From assembly GCA_030604405.1 (NCBI GenBank), contig JAUVVY010000014.1:35668-99667 (forward strand): a stretch of 64,000 bases of DNA. Reading direction: 5' to 3'. This document shows positions 47,119 to 56,196 of the stretch, one piece after another. This DNA comes from a bacterium (GTDB lineage: Bacteria > Armatimonadota > Zipacnadia > Zipacnadales > UBA11051). Under the pieces are notes generated by a model. It had not been told where the DNA came from. It made no database searches and saw only the letters and a program-made list of their open reading frames with translations. A program made the translations under genes and the position numbers. Numbering within the stretch: position 1 is the stretch's first letter; every line of letters starts with the position of its first letter.

Positions 47119-49482
47119 TTAGCTGAGTATCTCCGCCAGGCTGTCGGCCCAGGCGTGGCGGATGTCGTCGAGGGCTAGCTCAGCTTGCAGGTCGTCGGCA
47201 TTGATTGCCAGCTTAGACTCCTCTGTGACCTCGCCCAGGCAGGTCAGTTCCACGCCGTATTCGGCCATGATCTCTGCTACAGCGTCCTCATGGCCGGCCT
47301 TGACCTCCATCACGAAGCCGCCGGATTCGGAGAATAGCCACTTATCCAGGCGCAGGGCCGTCTCCACGTCGGACAGGTCCATGCTCACACCGAGTTGCCC
47401 CTTGGCGTAGCTGCCCAGCATCATCTCGCTGACAGCCACCAGCAGGCCGCCGTCGGAGATGTCGGTGCAGGCGGCGATATGGCCGGCCTGGATGGCGTCG
47501 GTGATCGCGTAAATCATGTTGCGGTGCAGCTCGAAGTCAACGATCGGCACGTTGGGGCCCGGCCCGTGGCCGAGGGCGCGGTAGTAGCCGCTGCCGCCTA
47601 GCTCGTCCTTGCGCGGCCCGATCATATAGAGCTTGTCTCCCGCGGCCTTGAGCTGCATGGTCACGGCCACGGAGTAATCCGGCATCGTCCCTATGCAGGC
47701 GATTATCGGCGAGGGCGACACCGAGCTGCCGGTCGCTGATTCGTTGTAGAACGAGACATTGCCGGAGATGATGGGAACCGGCGTGTCTTCGTAGCCCTTC
47801 AGCCAGATGTTCTTGGCCGCATCGGAAAGCCCGCGTACCGACTCGTCGAATTCCCAGAACGCTTGCGGCTTTTCGGGATTGCCGAAGTTGAGGCAGTCCG
47901 TCATCGCCTGCGGGACGGCGCCGACGGCGGCCACATTCCGCATCGCTTCGGCAACGGCGTTGACACCCCCCCAGTAGGGGGAGATGTCGCTATAAAACGG
48001 GTTGCCATCCACGGCCAGGGCCATCGCGGCATCGCAGTCGTCCAGCGGGACCATCACGCCTGCGCCGGCTTCACCGGGGCGAATCACGGCGTGGCCCTGC
48101 ACCTCGGAATCGTAGGCGCGGAAGATGTAGGCTCGCGAGCAGCCATTGCAGTCGGCAAGCACCTCGAGCAGGGCCGCTTCGATGTCCGGCATGTCGAACT
48201 CCGGCTCGCCGCCGGCGAACTCATACGGCTCGGCCGCTCTGTCGTAGGAGATGCCGGCGGTGACTTCGTCGATCGGGCACTCGGCGACGATCTTGCCCTG
48301 GTACTTGAGCCGGTAATTCTTCTCCGTGGTGATGCGGCCGATGATGCTGGCTCGCGCGCCCTCGTAAATATTGGGCAGGTCCCAGTCCTCGTTATATATC
48401 CTCAGCACCGTATCGGCGAAGCCTTCGGGCACGACCAGCAGATAGCGCTCCTGCGTCTCGGCACAGCAGATTGTCTCGGGCAGCATCTCCGGCAGTGCGA
48501 CATGCACCGCCTCGAGGTCAATCTCCACGCCGAAGCCGCCGGCCTGGGGCAACTCCGAGCTGCCGCACGCCAAGCCGCCGCCGCCAATATCCTTGACGCC
48601 GATGACAATGCCCTGCTCTTTGGCCGCATCGCGCACGGCTTCATTGGCCTTGCGCATCAGCAGGACGTTTTTCAGGAAGGGGTCGTCAACTTGCACGGCG
48701 CCGCGGTCCTCGGCCTGTTCCTCCTCGTCGAGGATTTTCGAGGCGAAAGCGCTGCCACCAAATCCCGAATCGTCGGTCGGCTTGCCGACCAGTATCATCA
48801 CATGCGGCTCGTCTGCGGCCTGCGGCGGAGCGGCGCTGTGAATGATGTCTTCTTCGGCCACGATGCCCAGTGCCACGACATTAACCACGCAGTTGTCATC
48901 GAATGTATCCGAAAAATAGACATCGCCGGCGAGGTTCGGCACACCCAGCGCATTGCCGTACTGCCAGATCCCCTCGACCACACCGTCCACGATCCACTTG
49001 GTGCGCTCGGCGTTCTCGCCCTGCGGGTTACCGAAGCGCAGCGGGTCGGCGGTGGCGATAACGCGCGCGCCCATGCAGTCCACATCGCGGACGATCCCGC
49101 CGATACCGGTGGCGGCGCCCTCTCGCGGCAGCACCTGGGACGGGTGATTGTGGCTCTCGTGGGCTATGACGATGCCATAGCGCTTGCCCTCAAACTCGGT
49201 GAAGAAGACGATGCCGGCGTCTTCCTCCGGACCCAGCATCACATTAGGCCCGGTGGTGTGCAGGTACTTTTTCAGCACTGCCCCGGAGCTTTTGTATGAA
49301 CAGTGCTCGCTCCACTCGACGTTGAATATGTGCATCTCGGTGAACGTGGGGTCTCTGCCGAGGAAGCCGGCGATCTTGCGGGCCTCGTCAACGCTCAGCC
49401 CGACGCCGTTCTCGTCCATGAATTCCCCCAACTGCTCGTCGTCCATAGTGGATACGGGGAGTCTTCTTTCATCAATTTGCAT
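47119..49482 (-). CDS. purL: Phosphoribosylformylglycinamidine synthase subunit PurL
   Basis: 787 aa from ATG 49482 (GAGAGGA 8 nt upstream), a small PurL of the kind that needs PurS and PurQ. It converts FGAR, ATP and ammonia from glutamine to FGAM in purine synthesis. HIFNVEWSEHCSYKSS and VIAHESHNHPSQV carry the AIR-synthase-type His residues; GIGGIVRDVDCMGARVIA, GVKDIGGGGLACG and CTDISDGGLLVAVSEM are the two nucleotide-binding halves. No purS or purQ is in the window, so they lie elsewhere. This and the glycogen genes mark a return to core metabolism at the right of the window. Confidence 0.95.
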   Translation of the reverse strand: MQIDERRLPVSTMDDEQLGEFMDENGVGLSVDEARKIAGFLGRDPTFTEMHIFNVEWSEHCSYKSSGAVLKKYLHTTGPNVMLGPEEDAGIVFFTEFEGKRYGIVIAHESHNHPSQVLPREGAATGIGGIVRDVDCMGARVIATADPLRFGNPQGENAERTKWIVDGVVEGIWQYGNALGVPNLAGDVYFSDTFDDNCVVNVVALGIVAEEDIIHSAAPPQAADEPHVMILVGKPTDDSGFGGSAFASKILDEEEQAEDRGAVQVDDPFLKNVLLMRKANEAVRDAAKEQGIVIGVKDIGGGGLACGSSELPQAGGFGVEIDLEAVHVALPEMLPETICCAETQERYLLVVPEGFADTVLRIYNEDWDLPNIYEGARASIIGRITTEKNYRLKYQGKIVAECPIDEVTAGISYDRAAEPYEFAGGEPEFDMPDIEAALLEVLADCNGCSRAYIFRAYDSEVQGHAVIRPGEAGAGVMVPLDDCDAAMALAVDGNPFYSDISPYWGGVNAVAEAMRNVAAVGAVPQAMTDCLNFGNPEKPQAFWEFDESVRGLSDAAKNIWLKGYEDTPVPIISGNVSFYNESATGSSVSPSPIIACIGTMPDYSVAVTMQLKAAGDKLYMIGPRKDELGGSGYYRALGHGPGPNVPIVDFELHRNMIYAITDAIQAGHIAACTDISDGGLLVAVSEMMLGSYAKGQLGVSMDLSDVETALRLDKWLFSESGGFVMEVKAGHEDAVAEIMAEYGVELTCLGEVTEESKLAINADDLQAELALDDIRHAWADSLAEILS

Positions 49483-49573
49483 GGTACTTGTCCTCTCTTC
49501 GGCTATCCAAGCCGGCATCCCAACATCAGTGGTAGCATTATATTACGGCATCGCGCTCGTGACAAACTCTGCC

Positions 49574-50713
49574 TCAGGGAGTCTGTTCTCCGCTGCCGTC
49601 CGTGCTTATGACGGCCAGGACGAACAGCGGCTGGCCGTTGTATGCACCGTACAGATATGCGGAGAGTTCGCGGTCAGAGCCGGCCGCAGGGTAAACAGTC
49701 ACCGGCAGCAAGATGCTTTCGCCGCCGGGCAGTTGCTCGATGACTAACCTGGCCGGCGCGGCTCGCCACCCGGGTGGCAGTCGCAGCCTCACCACCGCCT
49801 GCTCCAGGATATGTTGCGACTCGTTATGGATGTTTAGCTGTGCCGCAACGGACTGGTCGGAATCCAGGGCCTTCGGCACGCTCAATTCAACGCTGATGCC
49901 TGAGAGCCGCGATATCAGCGCACTGAGCCGCGCGACGGCTTTGGTCTGCGATGCTTGTTTGTCACCGCGCAGACGCCGCGCGCGCAGCGAGGCAGCAATC
50001 TGCGAGAGCATGCCGGGGCTGATGTTTTCCGGCTGCTGGGCGATCTGGTGTGCCGTCCCGGCAATTCGCCGCAGGCCCGCATCGTAGCCGATGACCCGCA
50101 TTTCCACCAGCCCCAACCCGGTCGGCAGTTGCGGGATCGCCAGGCTCAGGCGGCGCCACTCTTGCCCTGCGCTTTCAGTGTCATCAGCAAAGTTCACCTG
50201 CTGAATAAAGGGTTCGCGCGCCGGTTGCTGGCTGATGGCCGGCAGCCTGCCCACTTCTGTAGCCGTGCCGGCCTTGCCGATGGCTGCGATGGCCACCTCC
50301 GGCACGCCGGGGTCCTGCCATTGCCCGGCGTACAGCAACTGAATGCACTGGATGCGGTGCCTGGTTGGAAATTCCAGCGTGATAATCAGCGGCTCGCCGG
50401 GCTCGAGGAATATGCCCTGGCCCGTTAGCACCTTGTCAAACAGCAGTTGCTGGGGCCGGTCCAGCGGCTCGTCGCTGAGGTAGCGAGCCGAGCCCTTGAT
50501 ATCGCAGGCGATGTCAGCGGCCGGGTCGAGCCTGGCCATCTTCGCCATCTCGCGGCTGATCTCTGCGATTATATCAGCAGGAGCAGGCTGTTGCGACTGC
50601 GCCGCATCGCTTGGCTGGGCCTCCTGTGCCAGGTCCGCAGCCGCCGCCGACAAACAGCAAACCAGCGCCAGACCAAGGCCTACCAGTCCTTTGTGGCCGG
50701 CTATCTCGAGCAC
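49574..50713 (-). CDS. Exported protein of unknown function, distal gene of a pair
   Basis: 379 aa if GTG 50713 is the start; it gives a signal peptide (VLEIAGHKGLVGLGLALVCC, cleavage near AAAA-D) and lies after the hairpin terminator of the upstream gene, while the open frame to ATG 50860 would read through that terminator. Residues ~50-140 include ARYLSDEPLDRPQQLLFDKVL, the middle is beta-rich, and the C-terminal ~120 residues (SVELSVPKALDSDQ, AAQLNIHNESQHILEQ, VVRLRLPPGWRAAPA) resemble an NPCBM-associated or alpha-galactosidase-type Ig-like domain. I do not recognise the family. The start is uncertain because the only Shine-Dalgarno-like sequence is CTGGAG directly adjacent. Confidence 0.55.
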   Translation of the reverse strand: MLEIAGHKGLVGLGLALVCCLSAAAADLAQEAQPSDAAQSQQPAPADIIAEISREMAKMARLDPAADIACDIKGSARYLSDEPLDRPQQLLFDKVLTGQGIFLEPGEPLIITLEFPTRHRIQCIQLLYAGQWQDPGVPEVAIAAIGKAGTATEVGRLPAISQQPAREPFIQQVNFADDTESAGQEWRRLSLAIPQLPTGLGLVEMRVIGYDAGLRRIAGTAHQIAQQPENISPGMLSQIAASLRARRLRGDKQASQTKAVARLSALISRLSGISVELSVPKALDSDQSVAAQLNIHNESQHILEQAVVRLRLPPGWRAAPARLVIEQLPGGESILLPVTVYPAAGSDRELSAYLYGAYNGQPLFVLAVISTDGSGEQTP

Positions 50714-50808
50714 CTCCAGCGACGCGTCGTATGGCGCGTGGGAACGTGCAAGACATTTCGCAACTGCTTGGGCCCAATCCTGCCTGGAGTTTCCCCAGGC
50801 CCAACAGC

Positions 50809-50835
50809 AAAAGGCCCACCGGAGTACGGTGGGCC
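50809..50835 (-). terminator. Intrinsic terminator downstream of the 50867-52393 gene
   Basis: On the minus strand GGCCCACCG-TACTC-CGGTGGGCC is followed by TTTTGC: a 9-bp perfect stem, 5-nt loop and T-run, 32 bp after the stop codon of the gene at 50867. Confidence 0.8.
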
Positions 50836-50866
50836 TGGGATACTCGAGGTGAAGGGCCACTCCACA

Positions 50867-52393
50867 TCACATCATGCCCGGTGATGCCATCGGCGGTCCG
50901 CCCGGCACCTGGTGTCCTGGCGGCGGTGGTGGCATGTCGAGGGGCATCGGGCCGCCACCGGGTCCCATCATCTCTTCCGGCGGCATCATCTCCATGCCTG
51001 GCGGGCCACCGGCAACACCGCGTCCGGCAGCGGGCGCTTCGGCCACGCCGGCTCGCCTCAGAGTTTCCTGTATGAGTTGTTCCGGGTCTGCAATGCCCAG
51101 GGCTTCCTGCCAGTCTGCCCCGAGGGCGTCTCTGAAAGACTTGCGCAGGGCTCTCTCGAGGCTCTTGACCTGAGCCTCGGTCAGTTCGCCGCGCAGGGCT
51201 GCATTGAGGATCGCCGGGGACGGCACCAGCATTGCGCTCGCCAAGTGCATCTGCCTGGCCACGTGGGCTGGCAATGAAAAGCTGAACGAGTATGTCCAGC
51301 CTTTGGTCCCGTTGAGGTTGAGGCGGCCACCTGCCCACTTGAGGTCCTCAGGTGGTATTAGCAGTTTCCACTTCGGGCTGTAGTAGAACTCAGGCGGGGT
51401 GAGAATGGCGCCGAGGATGTCGGAACCTTGGCCGGCTGACGCGCCTGCCGGCAGCACAGGAGGCCAATATATGACGTTGCCTCCGCGGTCCCTGATCATC
51501 AGCATTACGGAATTCAGTGACCAGTCCGCCGTCCATTTCCCCACCGCCTCGGGTGACAGGTTGAGCTTGTGGGGACGGAAGAATCCCCCCTTGAATGTGT
51601 GGACGGTGAACGGCGCCGAACTGACCTGCAGGCTATCGCCCGACATCGTGCCGCGACCCAGGCAGTCGTACTGCTTGAGCCGGTCATAGACCTTCTGCCC
51701 GTAACTGCGCTGAAAGCGTGAACGGACCTGCATGACGACGAGAACGTTTATCGGACCGATGTCGGTGACCTGATTACCTGCCGGGTTGGTGGTCATTCCA
51801 GCCATCACCGGATGGCTGACCTTGAAGGAGAAACCATTGAGGCCCTCGATGTAGAGGCTTGTTAGTTCCTTGTCCACTCCGAGTGTGTAAGCGGCCATCT
51901 TCTCGGCCTCGCGCACCAGGCGCGAGCCGACGCGACCCGCTTCGATTTCCTCGATTACTGCTACGCCGACACCGGTGACATATACCCGCTGCAACTGCAT
52001 CCAGGAGTTGAAGGTCCACATGACCGGCTCACCTTCGTCCAGGGTGAACGCGTCTGGAATGGTAGCTGGCTGCCCGGTCGCGGCGATGAAATCGTCATAG
52101 CTCATCGTCATCTCTTCGGGCGCCTCTTCTGTGGTCCACTCCAGGCCGCCTGCTCCAGCGGCTGCAGGTGCTGCCATGCCTCCCGGCCCCATTGGCCCTG
52201 GCATACCACCAGGCCCGCCCATCGCCGGTGGCGGGGGCATGGCTTCTGGTCCTCCCGGTCCTCCTGGCATCTCCGCTCCCGCCGGCCCCGGCGGTGGCGG
52301 CTGTGCCAGTGGACCGTTTTGTAGCAGAAACAGCCCAGCCACGATCACCAGAACGAAGGCTGAGGCTATGATAATCCACCTGCGGTGCCTCAT
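50867..52393 (-). CDS. Membrane-anchored protein with Gly/Pro/Met-rich ends, function unknown
   Basis: 508 aa. One N-terminal membrane helix (WIIIASAFVLVIVAGLFLLQ, residues 6-25) is followed by a low-complexity tract of PGP, GGP and GMP units (~30-85). A folded middle (~90-450) has DDFIAATGQPATIPD, VMAGMTTNPAGNQVTD and WKLLIPPEDLKWAGG. The C-terminus is again low complexity (MMPPEEMMGPGGGPMPLDM then PPPPPG). I do not recognise the folded part. The layout suggests an envelope protein projecting through the wall or outer layer with flexible ends. It is divergent from galT across a 294-bp gap in which I see no recognisable element. Confidence 0.7.
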   Translation of the reverse strand: MRHRRWIIIASAFVLVIVAGLFLLQNGPLAQPPPPGPAGAEMPGGPGGPEAMPPPPAMGGPGGMPGPMGPGGMAAPAAAGAGGLEWTTEEAPEEMTMSYDDFIAATGQPATIPDAFTLDEGEPVMWTFNSWMQLQRVYVTGVGVAVIEEIEAGRVGSRLVREAEKMAAYTLGVDKELTSLYIEGLNGFSFKVSHPVMAGMTTNPAGNQVTDIGPINVLVVMQVRSRFQRSYGQKVYDRLKQYDCLGRGTMSGDSLQVSSAPFTVHTFKGGFFRPHKLNLSPEAVGKWTADWSLNSVMLMIRDRGGNVIYWPPVLPAGASAGQGSDILGAILTPPEFYYSPKWKLLIPPEDLKWAGGRLNLNGTKGWTYSFSFSLPAHVARQMHLASAMLVPSPAILNAALRGELTEAQVKSLERALRKSFRDALGADWQEALGIADPEQLIQETLRRAGVAEAPAAGRGVAGGPPGMEMMPPEEMMGPGGGPMPLDMPPPPPGHQVPGGPPMASPGMM

Positions 52394-52687
52394 CTACTCA
52401 CCTTCTCAGTATAGCCGAGATAATTGCTGTTTAAGTCTAACAGCTTCCTGCCGCAAGCACTAAAACACGCTGCACCTCGGCAGGCATCCAGGTGCGCAGT
52501 TTGCCGACTCGCAGTATATCCGCTGTCGCAGGCCAAGTCAAGCCATAAGCGCACGGTATTCGCCTGCAACCGGGCCAGCGCAGTTTCGTACAAGAAATCT
52601 TTACGATTGTGGAAATCCGGCATCATCATTGCAGTAAGTAATCCGACACACCTGCCCGCTGGCGCGTTGACGACTGGAGACGAACGC

Positions 52688-53743
52688 ATGTCAGAGCTCC
52701 GCAAGGACCCGATTCTGGACCATTGGGTGATAATCGCAGCCGATCGCGGCCGGCGGCCGGACGACTTCGCCATTGAAAAAGAGCAGGAAACACCGAGCAG
52801 TTGCCCGTTTTGCGGCTCCAACGAGCACATGACTCCGCCCGAGATCGTGGCGCTATGCGCCGTGGAGCGGGAGCCAAATACGCCCGGCTGGGAAGTCCGC
52901 GTCGTACCCAACAAGTTCCCGGCCCTTGCCATTGAGGGGCACGTGAAGCGCTCCGGAATCGGGCTGCTCGACCGCATGACAGGCGTCGGTGCGCATGAGG
53001 TCGTCATCGAAAGCCCCGAGCATTGCGCCGATATTGCTACGATGCCCCGCGAGCATGTTGTCAAGATAATTGATACATTCATCGAGCGAATAGTGGACCT
53101 GCGCAGTGATCACCGCCTCCGGCACATCGTCGTATTCCGCAACTATGGTGCTGCTGCGGGGGCCTCGCTCAGCCATCCACATTCTCAGATCATAGCCCTG
53201 CCGACTGTGCCAAAGCTGGTCAGCGACAAGCTCACCGCCGCCCGCAACCACTACCTCCACAAGCAGCGCTGCATCTTCTGTGACCTCATCGAGCAGGAGA
53301 TCGCGCTGCCCGAGCGTGTGGTTTTCCAGAACGACTACTTCATCGTACTGTCGGTATTTGCCGCCAGGTTCCCATTCGAGGTCAATATCTTCCCGCTCAG
53401 TCACCAGCATGACTTCGTACTTATGAGCCACGCCCAGAAGCAGGCGCTCGCAGACATCCTGGGCCAGATACTGCTCCGATACCGCGACATCCTGGGTGGG
53501 CCGGCATACAACCTGATAATCCAGACGACGCCCAACACCACGCCGCGACCCGGCCACCCCGAATACTGGGGAACGATCGAGTACGACTACCACTGGCACA
53601 TCGAGCTGATGCCCCGTATAACCAAGACGGCCGGCTTCGAGTGGGGCACCGGCTTTTACATAAACCCGGTATCACCCGAACAGGCAGCGGCATTTCTGCA
53701 CCAAGATACAGCACAAGAGGCGGAATTGGCGGTCGGGAGCTAA
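52688..53743 (+). CDS. galT: Galactose-1-phosphate uridylyltransferase family protein
   Basis: 351 aa, matching GalT length. The start at ATG 52688 (CTGGAGACGAACGC upstream) gives the typical MSELRKDPILDHWVIIA. Zinc-ligand-type Cys39 and Cys42 lie in SCPFCGSNEH. The active-site His-Pro-His is at 163-165 (LSHPHSQIIAL), the position of the E. coli nucleophile His166. RVVPNKFPAL and WHIELMPRITKTAGFEWG are further family blocks. It swaps UMP between UDP-glucose and galactose-1-phosphate; in bacteria without the full Leloir set some members act on ADP-glucose instead. No galK or galE is nearby; it heads a set with a histidine kinase, a receiver, glgC and glgA, so a role around glucose-1-P is likely. 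Confidence 0.9.
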   Translation: MSELRKDPILDHWVIIAADRGRRPDDFAIEKEQETPSSCPFCGSNEHMTPPEIVALCAVEREPNTPGWEVRVVPNKFPALAIEGHVKRSGIGLLDRMTGVGAHEVVIESPEHCADIATMPREHVVKIIDTFIERIVDLRSDHRLRHIVVFRNYGAAAGASLSHPHSQIIALPTVPKLVSDKLTAARNHYLHKQRCIFCDLIEQEIALPERVVFQNDYFIVLSVFAARFPFEVNIFPLSHQHDFVLMSHAQKQALADILGQILLRYRDILGGPAYNLIIQTTPNTTPRPGHPEYWGTIEYDYHWHIELMPRITKTAGFEWGTGFYINPVSPEQAAAFLHQDTAQEAELAVGS

Positions 53744-53789
53744 GTAGTTTCTTAACTTGACTGAAGCTACTCACCTTTTCATCATCCCG

Positions 53790-53814
53790 ACCCACTCCTG
53801 CGGAGTGGGTACCC
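53790..53814. repeat. CCCAC/GTGGG-TACCC hairpin repeat
   Basis: ACCCACTCC-TGC-GGAGTGGGT followed by ACCC, a perfect 9-bp stem between galT and the histidine kinase gene; related to 2291 and 12499. Downstream GAGAGAGGCGAATTAAAGG resembles GAGAGGGGAATTAAGG at 57644-57661. It may weaken read-through from galT. Confidence 0.55.
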
Positions 53815-53927
53815 GCCTGAGAGAGAGGCGAATTAAAGGGGTGAAGGGTCGGAGCGCAAGTGCAAAACGTGACCGGTCTTGCTTTCCGTCAAACTCGGAA
53901 ATGACTTGGCAATCTTGCAGGCCTGAG

Positions 53928-55793
53928 ATGACTGACGATAATCAGACTCCGAGGCAAACAGAGGAGCATCAAGCGGCTCGGCTGCTGGAGGAAGTGGGGC
54001 GGCAGAAGGCTTTCTGCGAGAGCACCATCGCCGCGCTGCCGGTCCGTCTGCTGGTGTTGGATGAGCAATTGACGGTATTGCTGGCAAATCCCGCCTACTG
54101 CCAACAGCGGGGAGTGCCTGTCGAGGAAGTGCGGGGCAGAAACATCGCCGAACTGTTCCCCGCCAGCTTGCTGGAAGGTGCCGGCTTGCACGCGGCTATC
54201 ACCTCTACGCTTGAGACCGGCGAGCGCGTGCAGTGGTCAGGCTACCGCTATGCCACAACAGACCACGGCGAGCGCACCCTCAACGTCCGCCTCGACCCGG
54301 TTGCCGGCCCCGCCGGCGAGCGTAACGTGTTGCTGACACTCGAGGACGTCACCGAGCGCCACCGCCAGCTATACGAACGCTTGGTGCTGCAGCAGCTCGC
54401 CCAGGCCATGCTCGGTATGCTGGAACTCCCGCGCCTGTTGCATGCCATCCTGACGGGGATGACCGCCGGCGGCGCAGTCGGACTGGGCTTCAACCGCGCA
54501 TTCTTAATGCTGGTGGACGAGCACAGCGGCATGCTCAAGGCGGAGATGGCCGTCGGGCCTACTGACGCCGACGAGGCCACCAAGATATGGTCCGACGTTA
54601 CGACCGATTACGCGACCATCCAGGATTTCCTCGACGACTATGACAGCTTGCCACCAGCCGAAGAAAGCCAGCTCTACGGCATCGTCACTCACTTGGAAAT
54701 GTCGCTTGAAGATTCGGACAAGCTTCCGGCTTCCGTGCTTTACGATGGTCAAACGGCACACGTAGTTGACGCGGCCAATGACCCACGGATGCCTGACAAC
54801 TTCCGCCAGCTATTGAAGGCTGATGAATTCGTGGTGGCTCCGCTGGTGGTCAAGGACCGCAAGATTGGAGTTGCCTACGCCGACAACTTCATAAGCCAGC
54901 AGCCCATTTCTCAGGCGGACGTACAGCTTTTCACCTCCCTCGCCAATCACGCTGTGCTGGCCATAGAGAGGGCCGAGACCTACGAGCAGGAGCAGCGCCG
55001 CGCCCAGGAACTGGAGGAGGCCTACCGGCAGTTGAAGGCCGCTCAGGAGCGTTCTCTGCGCTCTCAGAGCCTCGCCGCAATCGGCGAAATGACCGCCATC
55101 GTAGCCCACGAGATTCGCACCCCGCTCAGCACCATTGGCGGCTTTGCCGGCCTCATGCTCCGCCAGGCCGACGATCGGGAAAAAGTCCAGCGCAACGCCC
55201 GCATCATCTATGACGAGGTGCTCAGGCTCGAGAAGATCGTTAGTGGCCTGCTGGCCTTCTCACGCCCCAGTCAGCCGCACTTCCGCTGGTGCAAGATCTG
55301 CGAGATTCTGCACGAAAGCGTGGATATGATTACCAAGAAGCTCGACACCGCAAATGTTGAGATAACAGTACACTGCCCCCGCCGCCTGCCGCAGATATAC
55401 ATTGACCGCGGACAGCTTCACCAGGTCCTTGACAATCTCATGCGCAATGCCATCGAGGCGATGCCCGAAGGCGGCAGCTTGAGCCTCACCGCATCCTCCG
55501 ACCTCGCCAATAGCGTCGCACTGAAGGTCTCCGACACCGGCATCGGCATCCCCCCAGCGCACCTGGAGAAGATATTCGACACCTTCTTCACCACCAAACC
55601 CACCGGCATGGGCTTGGGGCTGGCTCTGAGCAAGAAGATAATCCACGACCACGGCGCCGAGATGCTGGTGGACAGCCAACAGGATCAGGGCACCACTTTC
55701 ACTCTTATCTTCCCTACTGACTACGAGGACCTACGCGCCGCCGGCATCGCCGACGAGCAAAACGATGACAATACTATTACGAAGGGAGAGTGA
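53928..55793 (+). CDS. Soluble sensor histidine kinase with PAS and GAF domains
   Basis: 621 aa from ATG 53928 (ATG 53901 is possible). There is no membrane segment. Domains in order: a PAS-like domain (~25-140, AALPVRLLVLDEQLTVLLAN), a GAF domain (~150-340, GLGFNRAFLMLVDEHSG to VAPLVVKDRKIGVAYADN), a helical linker, HisKA with H394 in AIVAHEIRTPLSTIGGF, and HATPase_c with N-box NLMRNAIEAMPEGG, G1 DTGIGIPP and G2 GMGLGLALSKKII. It senses a cytoplasmic signal and autophosphorylates. The receiver gene starts 5 bp after its stop. It sits between galT and glgC, an unusual place, implying that its signal or output concerns carbon storage (inference). Confidence 0.85.
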   Translation: MTDDNQTPRQTEEHQAARLLEEVGRQKAFCESTIAALPVRLLVLDEQLTVLLANPAYCQQRGVPVEEVRGRNIAELFPASLLEGAGLHAAITSTLETGERVQWSGYRYATTDHGERTLNVRLDPVAGPAGERNVLLTLEDVTERHRQLYERLVLQQLAQAMLGMLELPRLLHAILTGMTAGGAVGLGFNRAFLMLVDEHSGMLKAEMAVGPTDADEATKIWSDVTTDYATIQDFLDDYDSLPPAEESQLYGIVTHLEMSLEDSDKLPASVLYDGQTAHVVDAANDPRMPDNFRQLLKADEFVVAPLVVKDRKIGVAYADNFISQQPISQADVQLFTSLANHAVLAIERAETYEQEQRRAQELEEAYRQLKAAQERSLRSQSLAAIGEMTAIVAHEIRTPLSTIGGFAGLMLRQADDREKVQRNARIIYDEVLRLEKIVSGLLAFSRPSQPHFRWCKICEILHESVDMITKKLDTANVEITVHCPRRLPQIYIDRGQLHQVLDNLMRNAIEAMPEGGSLSLTASSDLANSVALKVSDTGIGIPPAHLEKIFDTFFTTKPTGMGLGLALSKKIIHDHGAEMLVDSQQDQGTTFTLIFPTDYEDLRAAGIADEQNDDNTITKGE

Positions 55794-55797
55794 GCGC

Positions 55798-56190
55798 ATG
55801 CCTACTGTGCTGATTGTTGACGACGATCAGAATCAACGGCTGCTGTATCAGGAGGAGCTCAGCTACGAGGGCTATGATGTCGTGGAAGCCGCCAGCGGCC
55901 AGGAGGCCATCGCCATCGTCCAGGACGACGGGATTGATGTGGTGGTCCTCGACATCGCGATGCCCGGTATGGACGGGGTGGAGGCTCTGAGCCGCATCCT
56001 GGCCATTGACAACAAGATGCCGGTGGTGCTCAACACCGCCTATTCCAGCTACAAGGACGATTTCATGACCTGGGCCGCCGACGCCTATGTGGTCAAGTCT
56101 TCCGACCTGTCCGGGCTCAAGCAGCGGATTGCCGAGGCCGTCAAAAAACGCGGCATCCAGCCACCATGCGTCGCAGCAGAGGAGAGTTGA
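55798..56190 (+). CDS. Single-domain response regulator (CheY-like)
   Basis: 130 aa, just a receiver: acidic pocket D8-D9-D10, phosphoacceptor D52 in VVLDIAMPGMDG, T80 in LNTAYSS and K100 in VVKSSDLSG. No output domain follows (the tail is KKRGIQPPCVAAEES), so it must act by protein contact or as a phosphate sink or relay. The gene starts 5 bp after the kinase gene and ends 6 bp before glgC, so the two-component pair is translated with the glycogen genes. GAAGGGAGAG lies before ATG 55798. Confidence 0.9.
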   Translation: MPTVLIVDDDQNQRLLYQEELSYEGYDVVEAASGQEAIAIVQDDGIDVVVLDIAMPGMDGVEALSRILAIDNKMPVVLNTAYSSYKDDFMTWAADAYVVKSSDLSGLKQRIAEAVKKRGIQPPCVAAEES

Positions 56191-56196
56191 ACCAGG

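Noticed and set aside
47863..49299. A 478-codon plus-strand frame within purL
   Set aside because: PurL on the minus strand is unambiguous; the antisense frame is a codon-bias shadow with no family features.
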